64,000 nucleotides of DNA from Haematobia irritans (lineage: Eukaryota > Arthropoda > Insecta > Diptera > Muscidae). Below are positions 37,651 to 51,369 of the stretch, one piece after another (position 1 is the stretch's first letter; every line of letters begins with the position of its first letter). The stretch is from NCBI RefSeq assembly GCF_050003625.1, contig NC_134397.1, positions 73,883,551 through 73,947,550 of the forward strand, in the 5' to 3' direction. A program made the position numbers and the translations under genes. Below the pieces are notes generated by a model that was given only the letters and a program-made list of their open reading frames with translations, did no database searches and was not told where the DNA came from.

Positions 37651-40430
37651 TGGGTGGATTTTTCGATTTTTTGAGGGTGGTCACGAATTAAAGCCCTTTT
37701 CGCTCTAGGACGCTTAGTTTAGGAGATATGGCCAAAAGAAGTTTTTCATATAAAAATTTCAATTTTTTTACGATTTGGGTGGATTTTTCGATTTTTTGGA
37801 GGTGGTCACGAACTAAAGCCCTTTTCGCTCTAGGACGCTTAGTTTAGGAGATATGACCAAAAGAAGTTTTTCATATAAAAATTTCAATTTTTTTAGGATT
37901 TGGGTGGATTTTTCGATTTTTTGGGGGTGGTCACGAATTAAAGCCCTTTTCGCTCTAGGACGCTTAGTTTAGGAGATATGGCCAAAAGAAGTTTTTCATA
38001 TAAAAATTTAAATTTTTTTAGGATTTGAGTGGATTTTTCGATTTTTTGGGGGTGGTCACGAATTATCGCCCTTTTCGCTCTAGGACGCTTAGTTTAGGAG
38101 ATATGACCAAAAGAAGTTTTTCATATAAAAATTTCATTTTTTTTAGGATTTGGGTGGTTTTTTTCGATTTTTTGGGGGTGTTCACGAATTATCGTCCTTT
38201 TCTCTCTAGGACGCTTAGTTTAGGAGATATGGCCAAAAGAAGTTTTTCATATAAAAATTTCATTTTTTTTAGGATTTGGGTGGATTTTTTGATTTTTTGC
38301 GGGTGGTCACGAATTATCGTCCTTTTCGCTCTAGGACGCTTAGTTTAGGAGATATGGCCAAAAGAAGTTTTTCATATAAAAATTTAAATTTTTTTAGGAT
38401 TTGGGTGGATTTTTCGATTTTTTGAGGGTGGTCACGAATTATCGTCCTTTTCGCTCTAGGACGCTTAGTTTAGGAGATATGGCCAAAAGAAGTTTTTCAT
38501 ATAAAAATTTCAATTTTTTTAGGATTTGGGTGGATTTTTCGATTTTTTGGGGGTGGTCACGAATTATCGTCCTTTTCGCTCTAGGACGCTTAGTTTAGGA
38601 GATATGGCCAAAAGAAGTTTTTCATAAAAAAATTTCAATTTTTTAGGATTTGGGTGGATTTTTCAATTTTTTGGGGGTGGTCACGAATTATCGTCCTTTT
38701 CGCTCTAGGACGCTTAGTTTAGGAGATATGGCCAAAAGAAGTTTTTCATATAAAAATTTCAATTTTTTTAGGATTTGGGTGGATTTTTCAATTTTTTGAG
38801 GGTGGTCACGAATTATCGTCCTTTTCGCTCTAGGACGCTTAGTTTAGGAGATATGGCCAAAAGAAGTTTTTCATATAAAAATTTCAATTTTTTTAGGATT
38901 TGGGTGGATTTTTCGATTTTTTGAGGGTGGTCACGAATTATCGTCCTTTTCGCTCTAGGACGCTTAGTTTAGGAGATATGGCCAAAAGAAGTTTTTCATA
39001 TAAAAATTTCAATTTTTTTAGGATTTGGGTGGGTTTTTCGATTTTTTGAGGGTGGTCACGAATTATCGTCCTTTTCGCTCTAGGACGCTTAGTTTAGGAG
39101 ATATGGCCAAAAGAAGTTTTTCATATAAAAATTTCAATTTTTTTAGGATTTGGGTGGATTTTTCGATTTTTTGGGGGTGGTCACGAATTATCGCCCTTTT
39201 CGCTCTAGGACGCTTAGTTTAGGAGATATGGCCAAAAGAAGTTTTTCATATAAAAATTTCAATTTTTTTAGGATTTGGGTGAATTTTTCGATTTTTTGAG
39301 GGTGGTCACGAATTATCGTCCTTTTCGCTCTAGGACGCTTAGTTTAGGAGATATGGCCAAAATAAGTTTTTCATATAAAAATTTCAATTTTTTTAGGATT
39401 TGGGTGGATTTTTCGATTTTTTGAGGGTGGTCACGAATTAAAGCCCTTTTCGCTGTAGGACGCTTAGTTTAGGAGATATGGCCAAAAGAAGTTTTTCATA
39501 TAAAAATTTCAATTTTTTTAGGATTTGGGTGGATTTTTCGATTTTTTGGGGGTGGTCACGAATTAAAGCCCTTTTCGCTCTAGGACGCTTAGTTTAGGAG
39601 ATATGACCAAAAAAAGTTTTTCATATAAAAATTTCAATTTTTTTAGGATTTGGGTGGATTTTTCGATTTTTTGGGGGTGGTCACGAATTAAAGCCCTTTT
39701 CGCTCTAGGACGCTTAGTTTAGGAGATATGGCCAAAAGAAGTTTTTCATATAAAAATTTCAATTTTTTTAGGATTTGAGTGGATTTTTCGATTTTTTGGG
39801 GGTGGTCACGAATTATCGCCCTTTTCGCTTTAGGACGCTTAGTTTAGGAGATATGGCCAAAAGAAGTTTTTCATATAAAAATTTCAATTTTTTTAGGATT
39901 TGGGTGGATTTTTCGATTTTTTGAGGGTGGTCACGAATTAAAGCCCTTTTCGCTCTAGGACGCTTAGTTTAGGAGATATGGCCAAACGAAGTTTTTCATA
40001 TAAAAATTTCAATTTTTTAGGATTTGGGTGGATTTTTCGATTTTTTGAGGGTGGTCACGAATTAAAGCCCTTTTCGCTCTAGGACGCTTAGTTTAGGAGA
40101 TATGGCCAAAAGAAGTTTTTCATATAAAAATTTAAATTTTTTTAGGATTTGGGTGGATTTTTCGATTTTTTGGGGGTGGTCACGAATTAAAGCCCTTTTC
40201 GCTCTAGGACGCTTAGTTTAGGAGATATGGCCAAACGAAGTTTTTCATATAAAAATTTCAATTTTTTTAGGATTGGGTGGATTTTTTGATTTTTTGGGGG
40301 TGGTCACGACTTAAAGCCCTTTTCGCTCTAGGACGCTTAGTTTAGGAGATATGGCCAAAAGAAGTTTTTCATATAAAAATTTCAATTTTTTTTAGGATTT
40401 GGGTGGATTTTTCGATTTTTTGGGGGTGGT

Positions 40431-40466
40431 CACGAATTATCGCCCTTTTCGCTCTAGGAGGGTGGT
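40431..40466 (+). repeat. 36-bp monomer fragment
   Basis: Two CACGAATTATCG elements lie 36 bp apart: CTCTAGGAG runs into GGTGGTCACG at about 40459. The left unit is ATCGCCC class and the right ATCGTCC class. The join uses a shared AGG/GAGGG stretch, so most of one monomer was removed between short matching sequences. Confidence 0.9.
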
Positions 40467-40604
40467 CACGAATTATCGTCCTTTTCGCTCTAGGACGCTT
40501 AGTTTAGGAGATATGGCCAAAAGAAGTTTTTCATATAAAAATTTCAATTTTTTTAGGATTTGGGTGGATTTTTCGATTTTTTGAGGGTGGTCACGAATTA
40601 AAGC

Positions 40605-40752
40605 CCTTTTCGCTCTAGGACGCTTAGTTTAGGAGAATTTTTTCATATAAAAATTTAAATTTTTTCACGAATTAAAGCCCTTTTCGCTCTAGGACGCTTA
40701 GTTTAGGAGAATTTTTTCATATAAAAATTTAAATTTTTTTAGGATTTGGGTG
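40605..40752 (+). repeat. Two copies of a doubly deleted monomer (74-bp spacing)
   Basis: GGAGAATTTTTTCATAT appears at about 40632 and 40706. In both, the ATATGGCCAAAAGAAG segment is lost and replaced by AATT. Between them AAATTTTTTCACGAATT joins the T run to CACG, removing the AGGATTTGGGTGG-to-GGTGGT part. The first copy is therefore a 74-bp mini-unit. The same rare internal deletion in both shows that the deleted form was itself duplicated. Confidence 0.88.
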
Positions 40753-41164
40753 GATTTTTCAATTTTTTGGGGGTGGTCACGAATTATCGTCCTTTTCGCT
40801 CTAGGACGCTTAGTTTAGGAGATATGGCCAAAAGAAGTTTTTCATATAAAAATTTCAATTTTTTGAGGATTTGGGTGGATTTTTCGATTTTTTGAGGGTG
40901 GTCACGAATTAAAGCCCTTTTCGCTCTAGGACGCTTAGTTTAGGAGATATGGCCAAAAGAAGTTTTTCATATTAAAATTTCAATTTTTTTAGGATTTGGG
41001 TGGATTTTTTGATTTTTTGGGGGTGGTCCGAAATAAAGCCCTTTTCGCTCTAGGACGCTTAGTTTAGGAGATATGGCCAAAAGAAGTTTTTCATATAAAA
41101 ATTTCAATTTTTTTAGGATTTGGGTGGATTTTTCGATTTTTTGAGGGTGGTCACGAATTATCGT

Positions 41165-42752
41165 CCTTTTCGCTCTAGGACGCTTAGTTTAGGAGATATG
41201 GCCAAAAGAAGTTTTTCATATAAAAATTTCAATTTTTTTAGGATTTGGGTGGGTTTTTCGATTTTTTGAGGGTGGTCACGAATTATCGTCCTTTTCGCTC
41301 TAGGACGCTTAGTTTAGGAGATATGGCCAAAAGAAGTTTTTCATATAAAAATTTCAATTTTTTTAGGATTTGGGTGGATTTTTCGATTTTTTGAGGGTGG
41401 TCACGAATTATCGCCCTTTTCGCTCTAGGACGCTTAGTTTAGGAGATATGGCCAAAAGAAGTTTTTCATATAAAAATTTCAATTTTTTTAGGATTTGGGT
41501 GGATTTTTCGATTTTTTGAGGGTGGTCACGAATTAAAGCCCTTTTCGCTCTAGGACGCTTAGTTTAGGAGATATGGCCAAAAGAAGTTTTTCATATAAAA
41601 ATTTCAATTTTTTTAGGATTTGGGTGAATTTTTCGATTTTTTGAGGGTGGTCACGAATTATCGTCCTTTTCGCTCTAGGACGCTTAGTTTAGGAGATATG
41701 GCCAAAAGAAGTTTTTCATATAAAAATTTCAATTTTTTTAGGATTTGGGTGGATTTTTCGATTTTTTGAGGGTGGTCACGAATTAAAGCCCTTTTCGCTC
41801 TAGGACGCTTAGTTTAGGAGATATGGCCAAAAGAAGTTTTTCATATAAAAATTTAAATTTTTTTAGGATTTGGGTGGATTTTTCGATTTTTTGGGGGTGG
41901 TCACGAATTAAAGCCCTTTTCGCTCTAGGACGCTTAGTTTAGGAGATATGGCCAAAAGAAGTTTTTCATATAAAAATTTCAATTTTTTTAGGATTTGGGT
42001 GGGTTTTTCGATTTTTTGAGGGTGGTCACGAATTATCGTCCTTTTCGCTCTAGGACGCTTAGTTTAGGAGATATGGCCAAAAGAAGTTTTTCATATAAAA
42101 ATTTCAATTTTTTTAGGATTTGGGTGGATTTTTCGATTTTTTGAGGGTGGTCACGAATTATCGCCCTTTTCGCTCTAGGACGCTTAGTTTAGGAGATATG
42201 GCCAAAAGAAGTTTTTCATATAAAAATTTCAATTTTTTTAGGATTTGGGTGGATTTTTCGATTTTTTGAGGGTGGTCACGAATTAAAGCCCTTTTCGCTC
42301 TAGGACGCTTAGTTTAGGAGATATGGCCAAAAGAAGTTTTTCATATAAAAATTTCAATTTTTTTAGGATTTGGGTGAATTTTTCGATTTTTTGAGGGTGG
42401 TCACGAATTATCGTCCTTTTCGCTCTAGGACGCTTAGTTTAGGAGATATGGCCAAAAGAAGTTTTTCATATAAAAATTTCAATTTTTTTAGGATTTGGGT
42501 GGATTTTTCGATTTTTTGAGGGTGGTCACGAATTAAAGCCCTTTTCGCTCTAGGACGCTTAGTTTAGGAGATATGGCCAAAAGAAGTTTTTCATATAAAA
42601 ATTTAAATTTTTTTAGGATTTGGGTGGATTTTTCGATTTTTTGGGGGTGGTCACGAATTAAAGCCCTTTTCGCTCTAGGACGCTTAGTTTAGGAGATATG
42701 GCCAAAAGAAGTTTTTCATATAAAAATTTCAATTTTTTTAGGATTTGGGTGG
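41165..42752 (+). repeat. Six-monomer tandem duplication, period 750 bp
   Basis: 41165-42002 matches 41915-42752. Both copies carry the GGGTGGGTTT monomer (41251 and 42001), the unusual pairing of GAGGG with ATCGCCC, a GGGTGAATTT monomer and a TTTAAAT monomer. I noticed no differences. The period is exactly 6 x 125. Confidence 0.9.
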
Positions 42753-45139
42753 ATTTTTCGATTTTTTGGGGGTGGTCACGAATTAAAGCCCTTTTCGCTC
42801 TAGGACGCTTAGTTTAGGAGATATGGCCAAAAGAAGTTTTTCATATAAAAATTTCAATTTTTTTAGGATTTGGGTGGATTTTTCGATTTTTTGGGGGTGG
42901 TCACGAATTAGAGCCCTTTTCGCTCTAGGACGCTTAGTTTAGGAGATATGGCCAAACGAAGTTTTTCTTATAAAAATTTCAATTTTTTAGGATTTGGGTG
43001 GATTTTTCGATTTTTTGGGGGTGGTCACGAATTAAAGCCCTTTTCGCTCTAGGACGCTTAGTTTAGGAGATATGGCCAAAAGAAGTTTTTCATATAAAAA
43101 TTTAAATTTTTTTAGGATTTGAGTGGATTTTTCGATTTTTTGAGGGTGGTCACGAATTATCGTCCTTTTCGCTCTAGGACGCTTAGTTTAGGAGATATGG
43201 CCAAAAGAAGCTTTTCATATAAAAATTTCAATTTTTTTAGGATTTGGGTGGATTTTTCGATTTTTTGGGGGTGGTCACGAATTAAAGCCCTTTTCGCTCT
43301 AGGACGCTTAGTTTAGGAGATATGGCCAAAAGAAGTTTTTCATATAAAAATTTCAATTTTTTTAGGATTTGGGTGGATTTTTCGATTTTTTGGGGGTGGT
43401 CACGAATTAAAGCCCTTTTCGCTCTAGGACGCTTAGTTTAGGAGATATGGCCAAACGAAGTTTTTCATATAAAAATTTCAATTTTTTTAGGATTGGGTGG
43501 ATTTTTCGATTTTTTGGGGGTGGTCACGAATTAAAGCCCTTTTCGCTCTAGGACGCTTAGTTTAGGAGATATGGCCAAAAGAAGTTTTTCATATAAAAAT
43601 TTCAATTTTTTTAGGATTTGGGTGGATTTTTTGATTTTTTGGGGGTGGTCACGAAATAAAGCCCTTTTCGCTCTAGGACGCTTAGTTTAGGAGATATGGC
43701 CAAAAGAAGTTTTTCATATAAAAATTTCAATTTTTTTAGGATTTGGGTGAATTTTTCGATTTTTTGAGGGTGGTCACGAATTATCGTCCTTTTCGCTCTA
43801 GGACGCTTAGTTTAGGAGATATGGCCAAAAGAAGTTTTTCATATAAAAATTTCAATTTTTTTAGGATTTGGGTGGATTTTTCGATTTTTTGGGGGTGGTC
43901 ACGAATTAAAGCCCTTTTCGCTCTAGGACGCTTAGTTTAGGAGATATGGCCAAAAGAAGTTTTTCATATAAAAATTTCAATTTTTTTAGGATTTGGGTGG
44001 ATTTTTCGATTTTTTGGGGGTGGTCACGAATTAAAGCCCTTTTCGCTCTAGGACGCTTAGTTTAGGAGATATGGCCAAAAGAAGTTTTTCATATAAAAAT
44101 TTCAATTTTTTTAGGATTTGGGTGGATTTTTCGATTTTTTGGGGGTGGTCACGAATTAGAGCCCTTTTCGCTCTAGGACGCTTAGTTTAGGAGATATGGC
44201 CAAACGAAGTTTTTCTTATAAAAATTTCAATTTTTTAGGATTTGGGTGGATTTTTCGATTTTTTGGGGGTGGTCACGAATTAAAGCCCTTTTCGCTCTAG
44301 GACGCTTAGTTTAGGAGATATGGCCAAAAGAAGTTTTTCATATAAAAATTTAAATTTTTTTAGGATTTGAGTGGATTTTTCGATTTTTTGAGGGTGGTCA
44401 CGAATTATCGTCCTTTTCGCCCTAGGACGCTTAGTTTAGGAGATATGGCCAAAAGAAGCTTTTCATATAAAAATTTCAATTTTTTTAGGATTTGGGTGGA
44501 TTTTTCGATTTTTTGGGGGTGGTCACGAATTAAAGCCCTTTTCGCTCTAGGACGCTTAGTTTAGGAGATATGGCCAAAAGAAGTTTTTCATATAAAAATT
44601 TCAATTTTTTTAGGATCTGGGTGGATTTTTCGATTTTTTGGGGGTGGTCACGAATTAAAGCCCTTTTCGCTCTAGGACGCTTAGTTTAGGAGATATGGCC
44701 AAACGAAGTTTTTCATATAAAAATTTCAATTTTTTTAGGATTGGGTGGATTTTTCGATTTTTTGGGGGTGGTCACGAATTAAAGCCCTTTTCGCTCTAGG
44801 ACGCTTAGTTTAGGAGATATGGCCAAAAGAAGTTTTTCATATAAAAATTTCAATTTTTTTAGGATTTGGGTGGATTTTTTGATTTTTTGGGGGTGGTCAC
44901 GAAATAAAGCCCTTTTCGCTCTAGGACGCTTAGTTTAGGAGATATGGCCAAAAGAAGTTTTTCATATAAAAATTTCAATTTTTTTAGGATTTGGGTGAAT
45001 TTTTCGATTTTTTGAGGGTGGTCACGAATTATCGTCCTTTTCGCTCTAGGACGCTTAGTTTAGGAGATATGGCCAAAAGAAGTTTTTCATATAAAAATTT
45101 CAATTTTTTTAGGATTTGGGTGGATTTTTCGATTTTTTG
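42606..45139 (+). repeat. Ten-monomer tandem duplication, period 1248 bp
   Basis: 42606-43891 matches 43854-45139. Shared private features are GAATTAGAGCCC (42911 and 44159), CTTATAAAAATTT with a short T run, AAGCTTTTC (near 43208 and 44456), AGGATTGGGTGG and GGGTGAATTT. Differences noticed are CGCCCTAGG near 44419 and GGATCTGGG near 44616, both in the second copy. Confidence 0.9.
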
Positions 45140-45249
45140 AGGGTGGTCACGAATTATCGTCCTTTTCGCTCTAGGACGCTTAGTTTAGGAGATATGGCCA
45201 AAAGAAGTTTTTCATATAAAAATTTCAATTTTTTTAGGATTTGGGTGGG

Positions 45250-48200
45250 TTTTTCGATTTTTTGAGGGTGGTCACGAATTATCGTCCTTTTCGCTCTAGG
45301 ACGCTTAGTTTAGGAGATATGGCCAAAAGAAGTTTTTCATATAAAAATTTCAATTTTTTTAGGATTTGGGTGGATTTTTCGATTTTTTGGGGTGGTCACG
45401 AATTATCGTCCTTTTCGCTCTAGGACGCTTAGTTTAGGAGATATGGCCAAAAGAAGTTTTCATATAAAAATTTCAATTTTTTTAGGATTTGGGTGGATTT
45501 TTCGATTTTTTGAGGGTGGTCACGAATTAAAGCCCTTTTCGCTCTAGGACGCTTAGTTTAGGAGATATGGTCAAAAGAAGTTTTTCATATAAAAATTTCA
45601 ATTTTTTTAGGATTTGGGTGAATTTTTCGATTTTTTGAGGGTGGTCACGAATTATCGTCCTTTTCGCTCTAGGACGCTTAGTTTAGGAGATATGGCCAAA
45701 AGAAGTTTTTCATATAAAAATTTAAATTTTTTTAGGATTTGGGTGGATTTTTCGATTTTTTGGGGGTGGTCACGAATTAAAGCCCTTTTCGCTCTAGGAC
45801 GCTTAGTTTAGGAGATATGACCAAAAGAAGTTTTTCATATAAAAATTTCAATTTTTTTAGGATTTGGGTGGATTTTTCGATTTTTTGGGGGTGGTCACGA
45901 ATTAAAGCCCTTTTCGCTCTAGGACGCTTAGTTTAGGAGATATGGCCAAAAGAAGTTTTTCATATAAAAATTTAAAATTTTTTAGGATTTGAGTGGATTT
46001 TTCGATTTTTTGGGGGTGGTCACGAATTATCGCCCTTTTCGCTCTAGGACGCTTAGTTTAGGAGATATGGCCAAAAGAAGTTTTTCATATAAAAATTTAA
46101 ATTTTTTTAGGATTTGGGTGGATTTTTCGATTTTTTGAGGGTGGTCACGAATTATCGTCCTTTTCGCTCTAGGACGCTTAGTTTAGGAGATATGGCCAAA
46201 AGAAGTTTTTCATATAAAAATTTCAATTTTTTTAGGATTTGGGTGGATTTTTTGATTTTTTGGGGGTGGTCACGAAATAAAGCCCTTTTCGCTCTAGGAC
46301 GCTTAGTTTAGGAGATATGGCCAAAAGAAGTTTTTCATATAAAAATTTCAATTTTTTTAGGATTTGGGTGGATTTTTCGATTTTTTGAGGGTGGTCACGA
46401 ATTATCGTCCTTTTCGCTCTAGGACGCTTAGTTTAGGAGATATGGCCAAAAGAAGTTTTTCATATAAAAATTTCAATTTTTTTAGGATTTGGGTGGATTT
46501 TTCGATTTTTTGGGGGTGGTCACGAATTATCGCCCTTTTCGCTCTAGGACGCTTAGTTTAGGAGATATGGCCAAAAGAAGTTTTTCATATAAAAATTTAA
46601 ATTTTTTTAGGATTTGGGTGGATTTTTCGATTTTTTGAGGGTGGTCACGAATTAAAGCCCTTTTCGCTCTAGGACGCTTAGTTTAGGAGATATGGCCAAA
46701 AGAAGTTTTTCATATAAAAATTTCAATTTTTTTAGGATTTGGGTGAATTTTTCGATTTTTTGAGAGTGGTCACGAATTATCGTCCTTTTCGCTCTAGGAC
46801 GCTTAGTTTAGGAGAAATGGCCAAAAGAAGTTTTTCATATAAAAATTTCAATTTTTTTAGGATTTGAGTGGGTTTTTCGATTTTTTGAGGGTGGTCACGA
46901 ATTATCGTCCTTTTCGCTCTAGGACGCTTAGTTTAGGAGATATGGCCAAAAGAAGTTTTTCATATAAAAATTTCAATTTTTTTAGGATTTGGGTGGATTT
47001 TTCGATTTTTTGGGGGTGGTCACGAATTATCGCCCTTTTCGCTCTAGGACGCTTAGTTTAGGAGATATGGCCAAAAGAAGTTTTCATATAAAAATTTCAA
47101 TTTTTTTAGGATTTGGGTGGATTTTTCGATTTTTTGAGGGTGGTCACGAATTAAAGCCCTTTTCGCTCTAGGACGCTTAGTTTAGGAGATATGGCCAAAA
47201 GAAGTTTTTCATATAAAAATTTAAATTTTTTTAGGATTTGGGTGGATTTTTCGATTTTTTGAGGGTGGTCACGAATTATCGTCCTTTTCGCTCTAGGACG
47301 CTTAGTTTAGGAGATATGGCCAAAAGAAGTTTTTCATATAAAAATTTCAATTTTTTTAGGATTTGGGTGGATTTTTTGATTTTTTGGGGGTGGTCACGAA
47401 ATAAAGCCCTTTTCGCTCTAGGACGCTTAGTTTAGGAGATATGGCCAAAAGAAGTTTTTCATATAAAAATTTCAATTTTTTTAGGATTTGGGTGGATTTT
47501 TCGATTTTTTGAGGGTGGTCACGAATTAAAGCCCTTTTCGCTCTAGGACGCTTAGTTTAGGAGATATGGCCAAAAGAAGTTTTTCATATAAAAATTTAAA
47601 TTTTTTTAGGATTTGGGTGGATTTTTCGATTTTTTGAGGGTGGTCACGAATTATCGTCCTTTTCGCTCTAGGACGCTTAGTTTAGGAGATATGGCCAAAA
47701 GAAGTTTTTCATATAAAAATTTCAATTTTTTTAGGATTTGGGTGGATTTTTTGATTTTTTGGGGGTGGTCACGAAATAAAGCCCTTTTCGCTCTAGGACG
47801 CTTAGTTTAGGAGATATGGCCAAAAGAAGTTTTTCATATAAAAATTTCAATTTTTTTAGGATTTGGGTGGATTTTTCGATTTTTTGAGGGTGGTCACGAA
47901 TTATCGTCCTTTTCGCTCTAGGACGCTTAGTTTAGGAGATATGGCCAAAAGAAGTTTTTCATATAAAAATTTCAATTTTTTTAGGATTTGGGTGGATTTT
48001 TCGATTTTTTGGGGGTGGTCACGAATTATCGCCCTTTTCGCTCTAGGACGCTTAGTTTAGGAGATATGGCCAAAAGAAGTTTTTCATATAAAAATTTAAA
48101 TTTTTTTAGGATTTGGGTGGATTTTTCGATTTTTTGAGGGTGGTCACGAATTAAAGCCCTTTTCGCTCTAGGACGCTTAGTTTAGGAGATATGGCCAAAA

Positions 48201-51200
48201 GAAGTTTTTCATATAAAAATTTCAATTTTTTTAGGATTTGGGTGAATTTTTCGATTTTTTGAGGGTGGTCACGAATTATCGTCCTTTTCGCTCTAGGACG
48301 CTTAGTTTAGGAGATATGGCCAAAAGAAGTTTTTCATATAAAAATTTCAATTTTTTTAGGATTTGGGTGGATTTTTCGATTTTTTGAGGGTGGTCACGAA
48401 TTAAAGCCCTTTTCGCTCTAGGACGCTTAGTTTAGGAGATATGGCCAAAAGAAGTTTTTCATATAAAAATTTCAATTTTTTTAGGATTTGGGTGGATTTT
48501 TCGATTTTTTGAGGGTGGTCACGAATTATCGTCCTTTTCGCTCTAGGACGCTTAGTTTAGGAGATATGGCCAAAAGAAGTTTTTCATATAAAAATTTCAA
48601 TTTTTTTAGGATTTGGGTGGATTTTTCGATTTTTTGAGGGTGGTCACGAATTAAAGCCCTTTTCGCTCTAGGACGCTTAGTTTAGGAGATATGGCCAAAA
48701 GAAGTTTTTCATATAAAAATTTCAATTTTTTTAGGATTTGGGTGGATTTTTCGATTTTTTGAGGGTGGTCACGAATTAAAGCCCTTTTCGCTCTAGGACG
48801 CTTAGTTTAGGAGATATGGCCAAACGAAGTTTTTCATATAAAAATTTCAATTTTTTAGGATTTGGGTGGATTTTCCGATTTTTTGAGGGTGGTCACGAAT
48901 TAAAGCCCTTTTCGCTCTAGGACGCTTAGTTTAGGAGATATGGCCAAAAGAAGTTTTTCATATAAAAATTTAAATTTTTTTAGGATTTGGGTGGATTTTT
49001 CGATTTTTTGGGGGTGGTCACGAATTAAAGCCCTTTTCGCTCTAGGACGCTTAGTTTAGGAGATATGGCCAAAAGATGTTTTTCATATAAAAATTTCAAT
49101 TTTTTTAGGATTTGGGTGGATTTTTCGATTTTTTGGGGGTGGTCACGAATTAAAGCCCTTTTCGCTCTAGGACGCTTAGTTTAGGAGATATGGCCAAACG
49201 AAGTTTTTCATATAAAAATTTCAATTTTTTTAGGATTGGGTGGATTTTTCGATTTTTTGGGGGTGGTCACGAATTAAAGCCCTTTTCGCTCTAGGACGCT
49301 TAGTTTAGGAGATATGGCCAAAAGAAGTTTTTCATATAAAAATTTCAATTTTTTTAGGATTTGGGTGGATTTTTTGATTTTTTGGGGGTGGTCACGAAAT
49401 AAAGCCCTTTTCGCTCTAGGACGCTTAGTTTAGGAGATATGGCCAAAAGAAGTTTTTCATATAAAAATTTCAATTTTTTTAGGATTTGGGTGGATTTTTC
49501 GATTTTTTGAGGGTGGTCACGAATTATCGTCCTTTTCGCTCTAGGACGCTTAGTTTAGGAGATATGGCCAAAAGAAGTTTTTCATATAAAAATTTCAATT
49601 TTTTTAGGATTTGGGTGGATTTTTCGATTCTTTGAGGGTGGTCACGAATTATCGTCCTTTTCGCTCTAGGACGCTTAGTTTAGGAGATATGGCCAAAAGA
49701 AGTTTTTCATATAAAAATTTCAATTTTTTTAGGATTTGGGTGGGTTTTTCGATTTTTTGAGGGTGGTCACGAATTATCGTCTTTTTCGCTCTAGGACGCT
49801 TAGTTTAGGAGATATGGCCAAAAGAAGTTTTTCATATAAAAATTTAAATTTTTTTAGGATTTGGGTGGATTTTTCGATTTTTTGGGGGTGGTCACGAATT
49901 ATCGCCCTTTTCGCTCTAGGACGCTTAGTTTAGGAGATATGGCCAAAAGAAGTTTTTCATATAAAAATTTCAATTTTTTTAGGATTTGGGTGGATTTTTC
50001 GATTTTTTGAGGGTGGTCACGAATTAAAGCCCTTTTCGCTCTAGGACGCTTAGTTTAGGAGATATGACCAAAAGAAGTTTTTCATATAAAAATTTCAATT
50101 TTTTTAGGATTTGGGTGAATTTTTCGATTTTTTGAGGGTGGTCACGAATTAAAGCCCTTTTCGCTCTAGGACGCTTAGTTTAGGAGATATGGCCAAAAGA
50201 AGTTTTTCATATAAAAATTTAAATTTTTTTAGGATTTGAGTGGATTTTTCGATTTTTTGGGGGTGGTCACGAATTATCGCCCTTTTCGCTCTAGGACGCT
50301 TAGTTTAGGAGATATGGCCAAAAGAAGTTTTTCATATAAAAATTTCAATTTTTTTAGGATTTGGGTGAATTTTTCGATTTTGTGGGGGTGGTCACGAATT
50401 ATCGTCCTTTTCGCTCTAGGACGCTTAGTTTAGGAGATATGGCCAAAAGAAGTTTTTCATATAAAAATTTCAATTTTTTTAGGATTTGGGTGGGTTTTTC
50501 GATTTTTTGAGGGTGGTCACGAATTATCGTCCTTTTCGCTCTAGGACGCTTAGTTTAGGAGATATGGCCAAAAGAAGTTTTTCATATAAAAATTTCAATT
50601 TTTTTAGGATTTGGGTGGATTTTTCGATTTTTTGGGGGTGGTCACGAATTATCGCCCTTTTCGCTTTAGGACGCTTAGTTTAGGAGATATGGCCAAAAGA
50701 AGTTTTTCATATAAAAATTTCAATTTTTTTAGGATTTGGGTGGATTTTTCGATTTTTTGAGGGTGGTCACGAATTAAAGCCCTTTTCGCTCTAGGACGCT
50801 TAGTTTAGGAGATATGGCCAAAAGAAGTTTTTCATATAAAAATTTCAATTTTTTTAGGATTTGAGTGGATTTTTCGATTTTTTGGGGGTGGTCACGAATT
50901 ATCGCCCTTTTCGCTCTAGGACGCTTAGTTTAGGAGATATGGCCAAAAGAAGTTTTTCATATAAAAATTTAAATTTTTTTAGGATTTGAGTGGATTTTTC
51001 GATTTTTTGAGGGTGGTCACGAATTAAAGCCCTTTTCGCTCTAGGACGCTTAGTTTAGGAGATATGGCCAAAAGAAGTTTTTCATATAAAAATTTCAATT
51101 TTTTTAGGATTTGGGTGAATTTTTCGATTTTTTGGGGGTGGTCACGAATTAAAGCCCTTTTCGCTCTAGGACGCTTAGTTTAGGAGATATGGCCAAAAGA

Positions 51201-51369
51201 AGTTTTTCATATAAAAATTTCAATTTTTTTAGGATTTGAGTGGATTTTTCGATTTTTTGGGGGTGGTCACGAATTATCGCCCTTTTCGCTCTAGGACGCT
51301 TAGTTTAGGAGATATGGCCAAAAGAAGTTTTTCATATAAAAATTTCAATTTTTTTAGGATTTGGGTGGA
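45250..51369 (+). repeat. 49-monomer higher-order repeat, copy 1 (6120 bp)
   Basis: First copy of the longest near-perfect duplication here. Private markers, each found again exactly 6120 bp later: GGGGTGGTC one base short near 45388, GTTTTCATAT one base short near 45458, GATATGGTC near 45569, TTTAAAATTTT near 45975, GAGAGTGGTC near 46763, GGAGAAATGG near 46815, TTTTCCGATT near 48873, AAGATGTTTTTC near 49076, CGATTCTTTGAGG near 49627, TTTTGTGGGGG near 50379 and CGCTTTAGG near 50664. It contains internal smaller repeats, such as a 375-bp three-monomer step near 47222-47975. Confidence 0.95.
47222..47975 (+). repeat. Three-monomer (375-bp) step within the 49-monomer repeat
   Basis: The order TTTAAAT/ATCGTCC, then TTTTTTGAT/GAAATAAAG, then GAGGG/AAAGCCC repeats at a 375-bp spacing (the ATCGTCC monomers begin near 47238 and 47613), and the same order occurs 1124 bp upstream near 46114. 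The same block is found 6120 bp downstream near 53342-54095. The duplication therefore happened before the 49-monomer one. Confidence 0.8.

Larger units (their letters stand above)
37651..41164 (+). repeat. Second heterogeneous zone with monomer fragments
   Basis: No long exact higher-order repeat is visible. Private changes include GGAGGTGG near 37798, CACGAACTAAAG near 37811, GGGTGTTCACG with CTCTCTAGG near 38180-38210, TTTTTTGCGGG near 38295, CATAAAAAAATTT near 38625 and CGCTGTAGG near 39455. At 40427-40760 there is a cluster of shortened units. GGTCCGAAATAAAG near 41028 lacks two bases of TCACG. Confidence 0.75.
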
